A stretch of DNA of 64,000 nt from Cellulomonas sp. Leaf395 (lineage in GTDB: Bacteria; Actinomycetota; Actinomycetes; Actinomycetales; Cellulomonadaceae): contig NZ_LMQI01000004.1 in NCBI RefSeq assembly GCF_001424125.1, forward strand, positions 124,001 to 188,000. Reading direction: 5' to 3'. The translations under genes were made by a program, and so were the position numbers. The notes beneath the pieces were generated by a model. It made no database searches, was not told where the DNA came from, and worked only from the letters and a program-made list of their open reading frames with translations. Shown here piece after piece: positions 25,679 to 33,398 of the stretch. Numbering within the stretch: the first letter of the stretch is position 1; every line of letters starts with the position of its first letter.

Positions 25679-26117
25679 GAATCACGTCGCGCGGGCGACG
25701 GTCGAGATCCCCGCTTCTGCCGAGAAGGTCTGGGACACGCTCGTGGACCCGGAGTCCACCTGGATGCTAGGTGCGCGTGTGACCAGCACGTACGTCGTCG
25801 GCGTACCCATCACGTTCGAGGGCCAGTGGGACGGCAAGCCGTTTCAGGACCACGGCGAGATCCTCGAGGTCGACCGCCCGCAGCGCCTGCGCTACACCCA
25901 CTTCTCTCCGCTCAGCGGCCGGCCGGACGTGCCCGAGAACTACCACCTGCTCACGTTCACCTTCGAGGAGCACGACGGGTCGACGGACGTGACCCTGGAG
26001 CAGGACGGCAACGGGTCCGCGGAGGAGGCGGCGCACGCGACGGCGAACTGGGAGCAGGTGCTCGGGGCGCTGCGGGATGCGGTCGCTCGGGATGCGAGCA
26101 CCGGTTCATCGTCGTAG
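25671..26117 (+). CDS. SRPBCC (AHSA1-like) domain protein
   Basis: A 148-residue START-like fold protein: ATVEIPASAEKVWDTLVDPES at the N-terminus, GEILEVDRPQRLRYTHF in the middle and NWEQVLGALRDAV at the C-terminal helix, all typical of Activator of Hsp90 ATPase homologue 1-like (AHSA1/SRPBCC) proteins, which bind hydrophobic ligands. It overlaps the DinB-like gene and probably acts in the same process. Confidence 0.88.
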   Translation: MSENHVARATVEIPASAEKVWDTLVDPESTWMLGARVTSTYVVGVPITFEGQWDGKPFQDHGEILEVDRPQRLRYTHFSPLSGRPDVPENYHLLTFTFEEHDGSTDVTLEQDGNGSAEEAAHATANWEQVLGALRDAVARDASTGSSS

Positions 26118-26153
26118 CGTCGAGTTGTTGCCAACCCGAGAGGAGTGATTCTG

Positions 26154-26324
26154 ATGGGTCTCGACGACAAGATCAGCAACGCTGCGGAAGAAGCCAAGGG
26201 CAAGGTCAAGGAAACGGCCGGCAAGGCGACTGACGACGAGCGTCTCGAAGCAGAAGGCAAGGCAGATCAGGCCAGCGCGAACGTGAAGCAGGCCGGCGAG
26301 AACGTCAAGGACGCGTTCAAGTGA
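26154..26324 (+). CDS. CsbD family small stress protein
   Basis: A 56-residue hydrophilic, helical protein starting MGLDDKISNAAEEAKGKVKE and continuing TAGKATDDERLEAEGKADQA, the hallmark of CsbD (general-stress, sigma-B-regulated in Bacillus). It is lysine- and alanine-rich without cysteine. GAGAGGAG lies before the ATG, and a strong hairpin follows the stop, so it looks like a single-gene transcript. Its biochemical role is unknown. Confidence 0.93.
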   Translation: MGLDDKISNAAEEAKGKVKETAGKATDDERLEAEGKADQASANVKQAGENVKDAFK

Positions 26325-26345
26325 TCTGAGTTCGGCACATCATGG

Positions 26346-26376
26346 CGAGGGCCTCCACCGATGGTGGGGGCCCTCG
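26346..26376 (+). terminator. Terminator hairpin after csbD-like gene
   Basis: CGAGGGCCTCCACC at 26346-26359 pairs with the sequence up to 26376 (GGTGGGGGCCCTCG) around a three-base loop with one T-G pair; no long T-run follows. Confidence 0.75.
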
Positions 26377-26423
26377 TCGCGTCCCGGCAGGGCGACGCGC
26401 CGACCGAGGGCGCAACATCCAGC

Positions 26424-26461
26424 AACACTCATTGCGCAATGACTATTGCGCAACGAGTGTT
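26424..26461 (+). promoter_or_regulatory. 38-bp near-perfect palindrome upstream of ArsR-type regulator
   Basis: The segment starts AACACTC and ends GAGTGTT; inside it are ATTGCGCAAT (26431-26440) and ATTGCGCAAC (26445-26454), so the whole element is a palindrome made of two smaller palindromes. A -10-like TACTCT at 26470-26475 ends six bases before the ATG of the regulator, so the element covers the -35 region of a leaderless promoter. It is almost surely the autoregulatory operator. Confidence 0.7.
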
Positions 26462-26481
26462 GCGAGTCCTACTCTCGACGC

Positions 26482-27153
26482 ATGAGCACCAGTGAGGTCG
26501 GCGACACCCGCCCGAGCCCGAGCGACCCGGAGCGCATGCGAGCGCTCGCGCACCCGCTGCGGCTCGCCCTCCTGGAGTTCCTGGACGACGTCGGCGAGGC
26601 GACCGCGACGCAGTGCGCCAAGCACACGGGCGAGTCGGTGGCCAACTGCTCCTTCCACCTGCGCCTCCTCGCCCGCTACGGCTTCATCGAGCCGGCGGAG
26701 CAGCGCGGCCGCGAGCGTCCCTGGCGGAGTGCCGAGCGCACGTACTTCGAGCCCGACCCGTCCGTGCCCGGTTCGGTCCGCGCGGTCGTCGAGCTGGCCG
26801 AGGTGACGGTGCGCCAGAAGGCCGAGGGGTTCATCGGCTTCCTCCGGCAGCGGGCCGACCGCGCCGAGGAGCTCGCGGGAACCCCGCTGCCGGTCTCGAT
26901 GACCAAGGACACGTTCTGGGCCACGCCGGCCGAGACCGAGGTGCTGATGCAGTCGGTGAACGCCCTGCTCGCTCCGTACATCCATCGCGTCCGGGACGCG
27001 GCTGACCGCCCGGCGGGCGCGCGCCTGATGCGCTGGTTCGCCACCAGTCATCCCGATCTCGCCTTCCCTCCCGCACCAGGTTCGGAGGCGTCCGACGCCC
27101 CCGACGCGGCGACCGAGCCGCCCGAGCCGTCCCCGCCCGAGAAGGAGGCGTGA
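26482..27153 (+). CDS. ArsR-type winged-helix transcriptional regulator
   Basis: A 223-residue regulator. The winged helix is in residues 10-80: PERMRALAHPLRLALLEFL, then TATQCAKHTGESVANCSFHLRLLARYGFIEPAE. The C-terminal half has helical VVELAEVTVRQKAEGFIGFL and ends in an acidic proline-rich tail. Proteins of this type usually regulate a neighbouring major facilitator exporter; none is here, only a 66-residue downstream ORF. No obvious arsenic-type cysteine cluster is visible. Probably leaderless and autoregulated through the 38-bp palindrome. Confidence 0.87.
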   Translation: MSTSEVGDTRPSPSDPERMRALAHPLRLALLEFLDDVGEATATQCAKHTGESVANCSFHLRLLARYGFIEPAEQRGRERPWRSAERTYFEPDPSVPGSVRAVVELAEVTVRQKAEGFIGFLRQRADRAEELAGTPLPVSMTKDTFWATPAETEVLMQSVNALLAPYIHRVRDAADRPAGARLMRWFATSHPDLAFPPAPGSEASDAPDAATEPPEPSPPEKEA

Positions 27154-27154
27154 C

Positions 27155-27355
27155 ATGGTCGCGCTCACGTACGACGTGCGCACGGTGCGCATCCCCGTCC
27201 CCCGGATCGTCTTCCGCATGCGCGCGCCACGTCGCCCTGCTCGACCCGCCAGGCCTGCACTTCGGGCACCCGAGCCGTGGCAGCGCGCCGAGCGCGCAGC
27301 CTCCGAGCGGCGCCGCGACGCCCATCGCGACGCGGCGCTCGCTGTCCACCGCTGA
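27155..27355 (+). CDS. Small basic protein, unknown function
   Basis: A 66-residue ORF beginning MVALTYDVRTVRIPVPRIVF and then strongly arginine- and alanine-rich. The ATG starts one base after the stop of the regulator gene, so it would be translated with it. The first 22 residues look like real protein; the rest is highly basic and could be partly out of selection. It could be a small conserved partner of the regulator or the start of a lost gene. Confidence 0.5.
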   Translation: MVALTYDVRTVRIPVPRIVFRMRAPRRPARPARPALRAPEPWQRAERAASERRRDAHRDAALAVHR

Positions 27356-27452
27356 CCGACCGCGCCCGCTCCGGGCGACCGTCGGCGACGACGGCGGAGT
27401 GGTGAACCGCTAGGCGTGGCGGGCGTCGGCACCTCGGCAAACTTCCTGGTCA

Positions 27453-27471
27453 CGGCCGGATCCACCGGCCG
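27453..27471 (+). terminator. Small hairpin after the regulator operon
   Basis: CGGCCGG pairs with CCGGCCG around a five-base loop ATCCA; no T-run. A weak terminator is possible. The rest of 27356-27540 shows nothing I can name. Confidence 0.3.
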
Positions 27472-27542
27472 AGGATCCCTCGAGCCCGACGGTCGTCACT
27501 CACCCGTCCGGGTGAAATGGACGTATGTCCGAATTTGCTCGG

Positions 27543-27570
27543 TTGACACGCTTCCGCGCTCTCTCATGTT
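27543..27570 (+). promoter_or_regulatory. Promoter for the riboswitch transcript
   Basis: TTGACA at 27543-27548 and CATGTT at 27565-27570 are 16 bases apart and place the transcript start close to 27577, just before the first stem of the c-di-GMP aptamer. Confidence 0.5.
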
Positions 27571-27578
27571 GCTCTAAT

Positions 27579-27670
27579 GTCTGAGTTTGTCAGCGATAAC
27601 GGCAAACCCTCTGCAAGGAGGGGACGCAAAGCCACGGGACCTACACGGTCAGCCGGGCTACCGAACAGAC
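27579..27670 (+). ncRNA. Cyclic di-GMP-I (GEMM) riboswitch
   Basis: The conserved aptamer core is visible: GGCAAACC, a six-pair stem CCCTCT/GGAGGG capped by the GNRA loop GCAA, then GGGACGCAAAGCCACGGG, a hairpin GACC/GGTC, and AGCCGGGCTACCG. The outer stem P1 can form between GTCTGAGTTTG at 27579 onwards and CGAACAGAC at 27662-27670. These are the signatures of the class I cyclic-di-GMP riboswitch. The Shine-Dalgarno AGGA of the next ORF follows directly after P1, so ligand binding could control translation. No intrinsic terminator lies between aptamer and ORF. Confidence 0.88.
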
Positions 27671-27680
27671 AGGACATGTC

Positions 27681-27827
27681 ATGGACCAGCGTGGGTACTC
27701 AGCAGACCCGTCCGAGACTTCCACCCCGGTTCTCCCGGCTCTCCGCGTCACGGCGTGGGCCGGGCTCGCTGCCCGTCGCAGCGCGATCGAGCTGGTGCCG
27801 GCGCAGCGTGAGCACGCGGCGGCCTGA
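27681..27827 (+). CDS. 48-residue ORF downstream of the c-di-GMP riboswitch
   Basis: ATG at 27681, with AGGA six bases before it, opens a 48-codon frame: MDQRGYSADPSETSTPVLPA and then LRVTAWAGLAARRSAIELVP and QREHAAA, ending TGA. It has no signal peptide and no membrane helix. A strong terminator follows 41 bases after the stop, so this is the only ORF on the riboswitch transcript. I do not recognise it; it may be a regulated small protein or a leader. Confidence 0.55.
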   Translation: MDQRGYSADPSETSTPVLPALRVTAWAGLAARRSAIELVPAQREHAAA

Positions 27828-27866
27828 ACGACCACCCACCGGGATATCCCTCAGATCTTCTCTCAG

Positions 27867-27900
27867 AACCCCTCGGACCCGACGGTCCGAGGGGTTTTGT
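27867..27900 (+). terminator. Rho-independent terminator
   Basis: CCCCTCGGACC (27869-27879) pairs with GGTCCGAGGGG (27884-27894) around CGAC and is followed by TTTTGT, the clearest intrinsic terminator in the window. It ends the riboswitch transcript before the next gene. Confidence 0.92.
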
Positions 27901-28010
27901 GACGTTGCAGGTCACACCTACCTGGCGCTCGCAATTGTGGCGAACTGTCGGTTAGCCTCGGGCGCAGCAGGCTGGCCAGTAGAGGCCGGCCGCCGTTGAG
28001 AGAAGGTCGC

Positions 28011-28391
28011 ATGGACAGCTTTGCACAGTGGTTCTGGCTGCTGATCTGGTGGTTCTTGTTCTTTGCTTACCTCGTCATCCTCTTCCAGATCATCGGGGAC
28101 CTCTTCCGCGACCGCGACCTCAGCGGTTGGTGGAAGGCGCTGTGGATCATCGGCTTGATCGCCGTGCCGTTCCTCGTCGCCCTGATCTACATCATCGCCC
28201 GTGGCAGGGGGATGGCCGAGCGGCAGCTGGAGGCAGTCCAGCAGGCCAAGGCCGACACGGACAGCTACATCCGTGAGGTGGCGGCGGGCAAGTCGCCCGC
28301 GGAGCACATCACCGAGGCGAAGGCGCTCCTGGACGCCGGCACGATCGACGCGAACGAGTTCGCCCAGCTGAAGGCCAAGGCGCTCGCCTGA
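28011..28391 (+). CDS. SHOCT domain membrane protein
   Basis: A 126-residue protein with two membrane helices (about residues 6-32 and 44-66, rich in Trp and Phe) and a C-terminal SHOCT motif, SPAEHITEAKALLDAGTIDANEFAQLKAKALA in the sequence. The first part resembles the PLDc_N membrane segment. AGAGAAGG precedes the ATG at 28011. It is flanked by terminators on both sides and so is a single-gene unit. Function unknown. Confidence 0.87.
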   Translation: MDSFAQWFWLLIWWFLFFAYLVILFQIIGDLFRDRDLSGWWKALWIIGLIAVPFLVALIYIIARGRGMAERQLEAVQQAKADTDSYIREVAAGKSPAEHITEAKALLDAGTIDANEFAQLKAKALA

Positions 28392-28422
28392 CCGAGATCG
28401 ACCCCGTAGGACCAGCACGACC

Positions 28423-28457
28423 CTCCGGGCCGGCACCGCACAGGTGCCGGCCCGGAG
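28423..28457. terminator. Bidirectional terminator
   Basis: CTCCGGGCCGGCACC (28423-28437) pairs perfectly over 15 bases with GGTGCCGGCCCGGAG (28443-28457), between the convergent SHOCT and flippase-like genes. Confidence 0.82.
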
Positions 28458-28463
28458 GTGCGT

Positions 28464-31004
28464 CTACAGCTCCCCGGTCCTCTGCAGGTACCGCATGGCT
28501 GCCCACCCGAGCGGGATGCGCAGCCAGTAGGTGGCCACGCGGAAGAGCACCGCGATCGACGTGGCGATACCGGCGTTGATGCCGGTGGCGGTGGTGAGCG
28601 CGGTGGCGAGTGCCAGCTCGATGGTCCCCATCCCGCCGGGGGTCGGGACCAGGGCGCCGGCGGTGTTGCCGGCGAGGTACACGAGCGCCACCTGGATCAG
28701 GCTGGCCTCCTGCCCGAATGCGGCCAGGCAGGCGTCGAACGCGAAGATGAAGCCGAGCGTCATCAGCAGGTTCCCGCTGACGGCCAGTGCGAGGCGCCAC
28801 GGCTGACCGAGCACCTCGATGAGCCGGGGCCAGGTCTGCCGCAGGGTCGGCATGGTCTTGGCGAGCACCCACTGGCGCACCTTGGGTACCAGCAGGCCGG
28901 AGGCGACGAGCGCGGCGACGATCCCGATGGCGAACAGCACGCCCGGGGAGATCGGCAGGGGCGACTCGTCGGAGCCGGACGCGATGCTGAGCACCAGGAG
29001 CAGCCCGAGGGTCACCACGAACTGGCTGACCTGGACCAGGGCGACGGTCGCTGCGGCGAGGGTCGTCGACACGCCGCGGCGGGTGAGCATCCGCAGGTTC
29101 AGCGCGGCGGGGCCGATACCGGCCGGGGCGGCGAGCCCCACGAACGTCGCGGCGGTCTGCACCAGCGTGGCGCGCCAGAAGGGCAGCTTGACCGGGGAGA
29201 ACGCCACGAACGCCAGGGCGGCACCGAACAGCGTGACGAGGCCGAGCGCGAACGCGACCACCGTCCAGCGCCAGTCGCCCGCGGAGAGTGCGGACGTGAT
29301 CTCCTCGACGTTGATGCTCGTGATGACGAAGACGATCGCGATGATCGGCACGACGATCGTCAGGACCATGCGGGCGCCGAACCGGACCAGCTGCTGCGGC
29401 TCCACGTCGGCCTCGGGCAGGTGGGCGACGAGCGCCGACCGCAGCTCGGTCAGCACCTTCTTGTTGGCGCGGATCTCGTCGCGTGTGAGGCGCGGCAGCG
29501 TGATCATCTGCAGCAGCGGCCCGATCGCGGCGATGTGCTCGTCGGGCAGGACGGCGGCCGCCGAGTCGAGGGCGCGCGTGGCGCCGACCCGCAGCGCGAG
29601 CACCGCCAGGAGCTGGGTGACGTCGATCCGCCTCGCCAGCTCCGACGACGCGACGTCGCCCTGCTCCCAGCTGGTCAGCCAGACGATCGGGCGACCGACG
29701 ACCATCTCCACGAGCAGCACGTCGCTGGTCAGGGACCGGTGCGCGATGCCGGCGTCGTGCGCGAGCTGGAGCTGGGCCCAGATCTCCTGGAGCACCTCGT
29801 CGGTGAGCAGCTCGGCATCGAGGTCGCTCAGCGGCACCGCGCGGTCGGGCCGTTCCTGCACGAGCAGCATCGAGTCGTCGGCCTCGGCGATGCTCAGGAG
29901 CCTGGGCGTGCGGACACCGGCGGCGCGGGCGGCGTAGGCCAGCAGCGCGGCGCGCTCGGCGGCCTGGCGCAGCGACACGACCGACCGACGCTCGATCCCG
30001 CGCATCCGCAGGGACCGCCACAGCCGGTTGAGCATGCCGACCACCTGCCGGTCGCCGTCGATGACGACGAGGTCGAGCTCCTCGCGGTCGCGCGTGGTCA
30101 GCTCGTAGAGGCGGTGGTGGGTGGACCGGGTCAGCGCCCGCGCGGCCTGGTCGCCGTCCAGCTCGGGCGCTCCCGGCGCCGCGGACGCGGTGGTCTCGTC
30201 GGCCACCCGCAGCAGCCGCACGGGTTCGAAGCCGGCACGCCGGACGCCCGCGACGAGGCTGTCCCCGTAGGCCCGTTCGGACAGCACGCCCGACATGTAC
30301 CGCACCCCGAGCCCGGTGACGCGACCGATCAGGAACGAGACGACGAGCCCGGGCAACGAGACGCCGGCGGTGATGAGCAGCACGCCGATCGCCACCCACA
30401 GCAGGTTCCACGACCACTTGACGGTCCGGCGGCGCCCGCGCGGACCCACGACGGTGAGCAGGCCGACCAGCAGCGCGACGTACCCGGGGAGCGTCACCAC
30501 CCACTCGCCCTGGTCCCGGATGGACATCCCGATGACGAGCTCCTCGGAGCCGAAGCGCTCGATGGCCCCCAGGGCGGCCTCGTTGAGCGCGAACGCCACG
30601 AGTGCCGCGAGCAGGCCCTCGACCAGCTGCCGCCCCAGCCGCCGGAACGCGAGCTCGGTGATGACTGCGAGGGGGACGGCGAGGATGACGAACACCTCGA
30701 GGCCGCGCCGGGGGACGAAGAGGATGCGGTTGAGCAGGGTGGCGAAGCCCTGCACGTCCTCGGCCACGCCCGACGTCGTGTTGTGCGCGTACGTGGCCAG
30801 GACCAGGACCAGCCCGATACCCAGGGCGGACAGCACGGTGCCCAGCAGGTCGCTCGGGTGGCGGACGCGGACGACCGGGACGTCGACGATCTCCACGTCC
30901 GCCGGGCGTGCGTCCGCGGCGGGTGCGGCGTCGTCGACGGGCGCGGGGACGTCGGTCGCGGTGCCCGCGCCGACGCCCGCGCGACTGGTGGGCGTCGCGG
31001 ACAT
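28464..31004 (-). CDS. Large flippase-like membrane protein with central pseudokinase-like domain
   Basis: An 846-residue protein. An acidic, Pro/Ala-rich tail (1-40) is followed by about six membrane helices to residue 250, a soluble domain (about 270-520), then about eight helices forming a lysylphosphatidylglycerol synthase/flippase-like (UPF0104) C-terminal region ending LVPTPGGMGTIELALATAL and WLRIPLGWAAMRYL. The soluble part has kinase-like motifs such as HDAGIAHRSLTSDVLLVE, but the catalytic-loop Asp is replaced by Ser, and the DFG place reads TSW, so it is probably an inactive kinase fold. Lipid translocation is a guess from the C-terminal family. Confidence 0.83.
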   Translation of the reverse strand: MSATPTSRAGVGAGTATDVPAPVDDAAPAADARPADVEIVDVPVVRVRHPSDLLGTVLSALGIGLVLVLATYAHNTTSGVAEDVQGFATLLNRILFVPRRGLEVFVILAVPLAVITELAFRRLGRQLVEGLLAALVAFALNEAALGAIERFGSEELVIGMSIRDQGEWVVTLPGYVALLVGLLTVVGPRGRRRTVKWSWNLLWVAIGVLLITAGVSLPGLVVSFLIGRVTGLGVRYMSGVLSERAYGDSLVAGVRRAGFEPVRLLRVADETTASAAPGAPELDGDQAARALTRSTHHRLYELTTRDREELDLVVIDGDRQVVGMLNRLWRSLRMRGIERRSVVSLRQAAERAALLAYAARAAGVRTPRLLSIAEADDSMLLVQERPDRAVPLSDLDAELLTDEVLQEIWAQLQLAHDAGIAHRSLTSDVLLVEMVVGRPIVWLTSWEQGDVASSELARRIDVTQLLAVLALRVGATRALDSAAAVLPDEHIAAIGPLLQMITLPRLTRDEIRANKKVLTELRSALVAHLPEADVEPQQLVRFGARMVLTIVVPIIAIVFVITSINVEEITSALSAGDWRWTVVAFALGLVTLFGAALAFVAFSPVKLPFWRATLVQTAATFVGLAAPAGIGPAALNLRMLTRRGVSTTLAAATVALVQVSQFVVTLGLLLVLSIASGSDESPLPISPGVLFAIGIVAALVASGLLVPKVRQWVLAKTMPTLRQTWPRLIEVLGQPWRLALAVSGNLLMTLGFIFAFDACLAAFGQEASLIQVALVYLAGNTAGALVPTPGGMGTIELALATALTTATGINAGIATSIAVLFRVATYWLRIPLGWAAMRYLQRTGEL

Positions 31005-31188
31005 ACGGGCGAGTCTAGGCAGCCCTGCCTCCCGCGTCCGTCAGGCCGGGCGTGCGCCGTCGTTCTGCGGTGTGACCTGCCCGGACGCGGTTTCGCGCGA
31101 GTCGGGACGCCTCGTCCGTGTCCTCCCACTAGCGTGGCGCCCGACGACTGTCCCGCTCACGTGGAACCGACTCCCTGTGGAGGCCCCG

Positions 31189-31779
31189 ATGTCCGACGAC
31201 CTGACCACCGCCGACGTCTCGTCCGCGCTGCGTCGCACCTGGTGGCTCCCGGTCCTGCGCGGGGTGGTGCTGCTGGTCCTGGGCCTGCTGATGCTCGTGC
31301 AGCCGCTCTGGTCCGTGACGGCCCTCGTCTGGATCTTCGGCATCTTCGCGATCCTGGACGGCATGGTCACCATCTTTCATTGGTTCGCGAACCGCCAGGA
31401 GGCCGGCGCGGGGTGGTTCCTGCTGTCCGGGCTCTTCAGCCTCGCGCTCGGCATCGTGGTCGTGGTCTGGACCCCCGAGACGGCCGCGATCCTCTTCTAC
31501 CTGATCGCCGGGTGGGTGCTCGTCCTCGGGGTGCTCGGGATCATCGCCTCGGTGGTGCTCTACCGGGCACGCGACGCCGGCTGGTACTGGGTGCTGACCT
31601 TCGGGCTGGTGAACTTCCTGTTCGGCCTGCTGCTGCTGACTCACCCGCAGGAGTCCGTGACGGTGGTCGTCGTGCTGCTGGGGCTCTTCGCGTTCGTCGG
31701 GGGCGTCGTCCTGATCGTCAGTGGGTTCGCGTCGAAGCAGGTGGTCCAGGAGCTGGGCACCGGCTCGGCGACGGTCTGA
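31189..31779 (+). CDS. HdeD family membrane protein
   Basis: A 196-residue protein with six membrane segments arranged as three pairs; the repeats RGVVLLVLGLLMLVQP, FSLALGIVVVVWTPET and NFLFGLLLLTHPQES carry the G-x-P-type loop of DUF308/HdeD proteins. HdeD is tied to acid resistance in enterobacteria; in actinobacteria the role is unknown. TGTGGAGG precedes the ATG. It converges on the CPBP protease gene with six bases between them. Confidence 0.88.
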   Translation: MSDDLTTADVSSALRRTWWLPVLRGVVLLVLGLLMLVQPLWSVTALVWIFGIFAILDGMVTIFHWFANRQEAGAGWFLLSGLFSLALGIVVVVWTPETAAILFYLIAGWVLVLGVLGIIASVVLYRARDAGWYWVLTFGLVNFLFGLLLLTHPQESVTVVVVLLGLFAFVGGVVLIVSGFASKQVVQELGTGSATV

Positions 31780-31785
31780 CCTCGG

Positions 31786-32643
31786 TCAGTTCAGCCCGAG
31801 CGCCGCGATCCATGCGGCGGGGATCAGCGCGTAGCCGACGAACACGACCATGTCCATGATCGTGTGCGCCATCACGAGCGGCATCACCCGCCGCTTGCGG
31901 CGGTAGTACTCGGCGAACAGCAGGCCCATGATCGCGTTCCCGACGAACGCGCCCCAGCCCTGGTACAGGTGGTAGGAGCCGCGCACGAGCGCGCTGGTGA
32001 CGACGATCGCGGGTGCGTTCCAGCGCAGCTCGCGCAGCCGCTCCATGAGGTAGCCGACGACGATGACCTCCTCGAGCAGCGCGTTCTGCAGCGCGGCGAG
32101 GAGCAGGACGGGGACGGTCCACCAGGCGGCGTTCAGCGCGGAGGCCTGCACCTCGACGGCGAGCCCGAGGGTCCGCGCGACCGCGTAGAGACCGAGCCCG
32201 GGGATGCCGATGACCGCGGCCAGGCCGGCGCCGACCGCCAGGTCCCGCCAGGGCCGGGTGAAGTCCAGCCCGATCCGGCGGACGGCCGACTTCCCGTTGG
32301 CGGACAGCAGGTAGAGCGCCAGCGCGACGGGCACCAGCGCGAAGCCGACCTGGAGCAGCTGGTACGTCAGGTCGAGCCACGGGCGTGGGGACCGGCTGGG
32401 GTTGAGCGTGGTCGTCTGCTCCGCCAGCGGGGGTCCGGCAGTGAGCCGGTCGATGATGTTGACCACCGCGTACAGCCCGGACTTGCCCAGCGACAGGCCG
32501 AGGACGATCCAGATCTCGGTGGTGATCCGGCGGCGGTACGCGCGCTGGCTCGGGGGTGGTGCGACGCCGACGGCTGTGTCCACGGCTCGGTCACCGGCTG
32601 AGGGACCCTCCGGGCGCGCGTCGGCAGGCGGCGGCGCTGTCAT
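31786..32643 (-). CDS. CPBP family intramembrane metalloprotease
   Basis: A 285-residue membrane protein with about eight helices. The CPBP/Rce1-type motifs are LLEEVIVVGYLMERL (the EExxxR-like glutamates), SYHLYQG and MAHTIMD, whose Glu and His residues would bind the catalytic zinc within the membrane. I start it at the ATG at 32643, which removes a non-conserved N-terminal extension. It faces away from the ABC operon and shares the palindrome-containing intergenic region with it. Substrate unknown. Confidence 0.85.
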   Translation of the reverse strand: MTAPPPADARPEGPSAGDRAVDTAVGVAPPPSQRAYRRRITTEIWIVLGLSLGKSGLYAVVNIIDRLTAGPPLAEQTTTLNPSRSPRPWLDLTYQLLQVGFALVPVALALYLLSANGKSAVRRIGLDFTRPWRDLAVGAGLAAVIGIPGLGLYAVARTLGLAVEVQASALNAAWWTVPVLLLAALQNALLEEVIVVGYLMERLRELRWNAPAIVVTSALVRGSYHLYQGWGAFVGNAIMGLLFAEYYRRKRRVMPLVMAHTIMDMVVFVGYALIPAAWIAALGLN

Positions 32644-32719
32644 GCCCGAAGCGTAGGCCCGGTCTCTGGGCGCCACCTGGATGCCGCCTGGGCAAGAAAG
32701 GGGTTGCCAGTGCGAGTAG

Positions 32720-32735
32720 CACAAACTAGTTTGTG
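32720..32735. promoter_or_regulatory. 16-bp perfect palindrome upstream of ABC operon
   Basis: CACAAACTAGTTTGTG is a perfect palindrome followed by a third half-site GTACAAACC; GGAGGG and the ATG of the operon come 13 and 22 bases later. AT-rich compared with its surroundings, it is probably the operator of the winged-helix regulator encoded in this operon. Confidence 0.6.
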
Positions 32736-32756
32736 GTACAAACCTTTGGAGGGACG

Positions 32757-33398
32757 ATGGCGACCGATGAACCGCGCGACGTGACGTCCCGCACCGACGA
32801 CGCGGCGCCGGACCTGGCCGAGGCGCTCGCGATCATCGCCGCGCAACGCTCCCGCGCCGACGACACCCGTCCGTCGGGCACGCTGCTGTTCGGGATCTGG
32901 GGCGTCGCCTGGCTCGTCGGCTACGGCGCGCTGTGGCTGACTGCCCGCGACGGCGGCACGCCGTCGGTGCTCGCCGCCGCGATCGCGATCGGCGGCGGCA
33001 TCGCCGCGGTCGCCGTCACGATCGTGCACACCACGCACCGCACCCGGGGCATCGCAGGCGCCAGTGCGCGGCAGGGCCTCCTGTACGGCCTGGCGTGGCC
33101 GATCGGGTTCGTGGCCCAGAGCATGATCGTCGCGGGCCTCGGGCACGCAGGAGCGTCGAACGAGGTGACTGCTCTGGCGGCCAACGCGATCGCGGCACTC
33201 GTGGTCGGACTGCTGTACATCGCCGGCGGGATGATGCTGAACCTGACCTCCATGTACGTGATCGGCGGCTGGATGGCGCTGACCGGCGCTGCGGCGGCCC
33301 TCGCGGGGGTGCCCGGCTCCTACCTGGTGATGGCGCTCGCCGGCGGCGGGGGGATGCTCGTGGGGGCTCTGGTCGAGAGCGTCCGGGCTCGTGGCTGA
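32757..33398 (+). CDS. Membrane protein of a regulator/ABC operon, unknown function
   Basis: A 213-residue protein with a hydrophilic N-terminus (1-40, containing EALAIIAAQRSRADDTRP) and about six membrane helices. Similar proteins lead operons of the form membrane protein, winged-helix regulator, ABC ATPase, permease, as here. GGAGGG is four bases before the ATG. The stop overlaps the regulator start by eight bases. Confidence 0.8.
   Translation: MATDEPRDVTSRTDDAAPDLAEALAIIAAQRSRADDTRPSGTLLFGIWGVAWLVGYGALWLTARDGGTPSVLAAAIAIGGGIAAVAVTIVHTTHRTRGIAGASARQGLLYGLAWPIGFVAQSMIVAGLGHAGASNEVTALAANAIAALVVGLLYIAGGMMLNLTSMYVIGGWMALTGAAAALAGVPGSYLVMALAGGGGMLVGALVESVRARG

Noticed and set aside
27590-27598. 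GCGATAA resembling a FliA/WhiG -10 element
   Set aside because: It lies inside the aptamer, downstream of the better TTGACA/CATGTT promoter.
27577-27999. 140-codon frame starting at ATG 27577
   Set aside because: It runs through the c-di-GMP aptamer and the terminator; the structured RNA explains the conservation.
28458-31859. 1133-codon open frame on the plus strand opposite the flippase-like gene
   Set aside because: It is antisense to a clear 846-residue membrane protein, very Gly/Arg/Asp/Glu-rich and without motifs; a GC-rich shadow frame.
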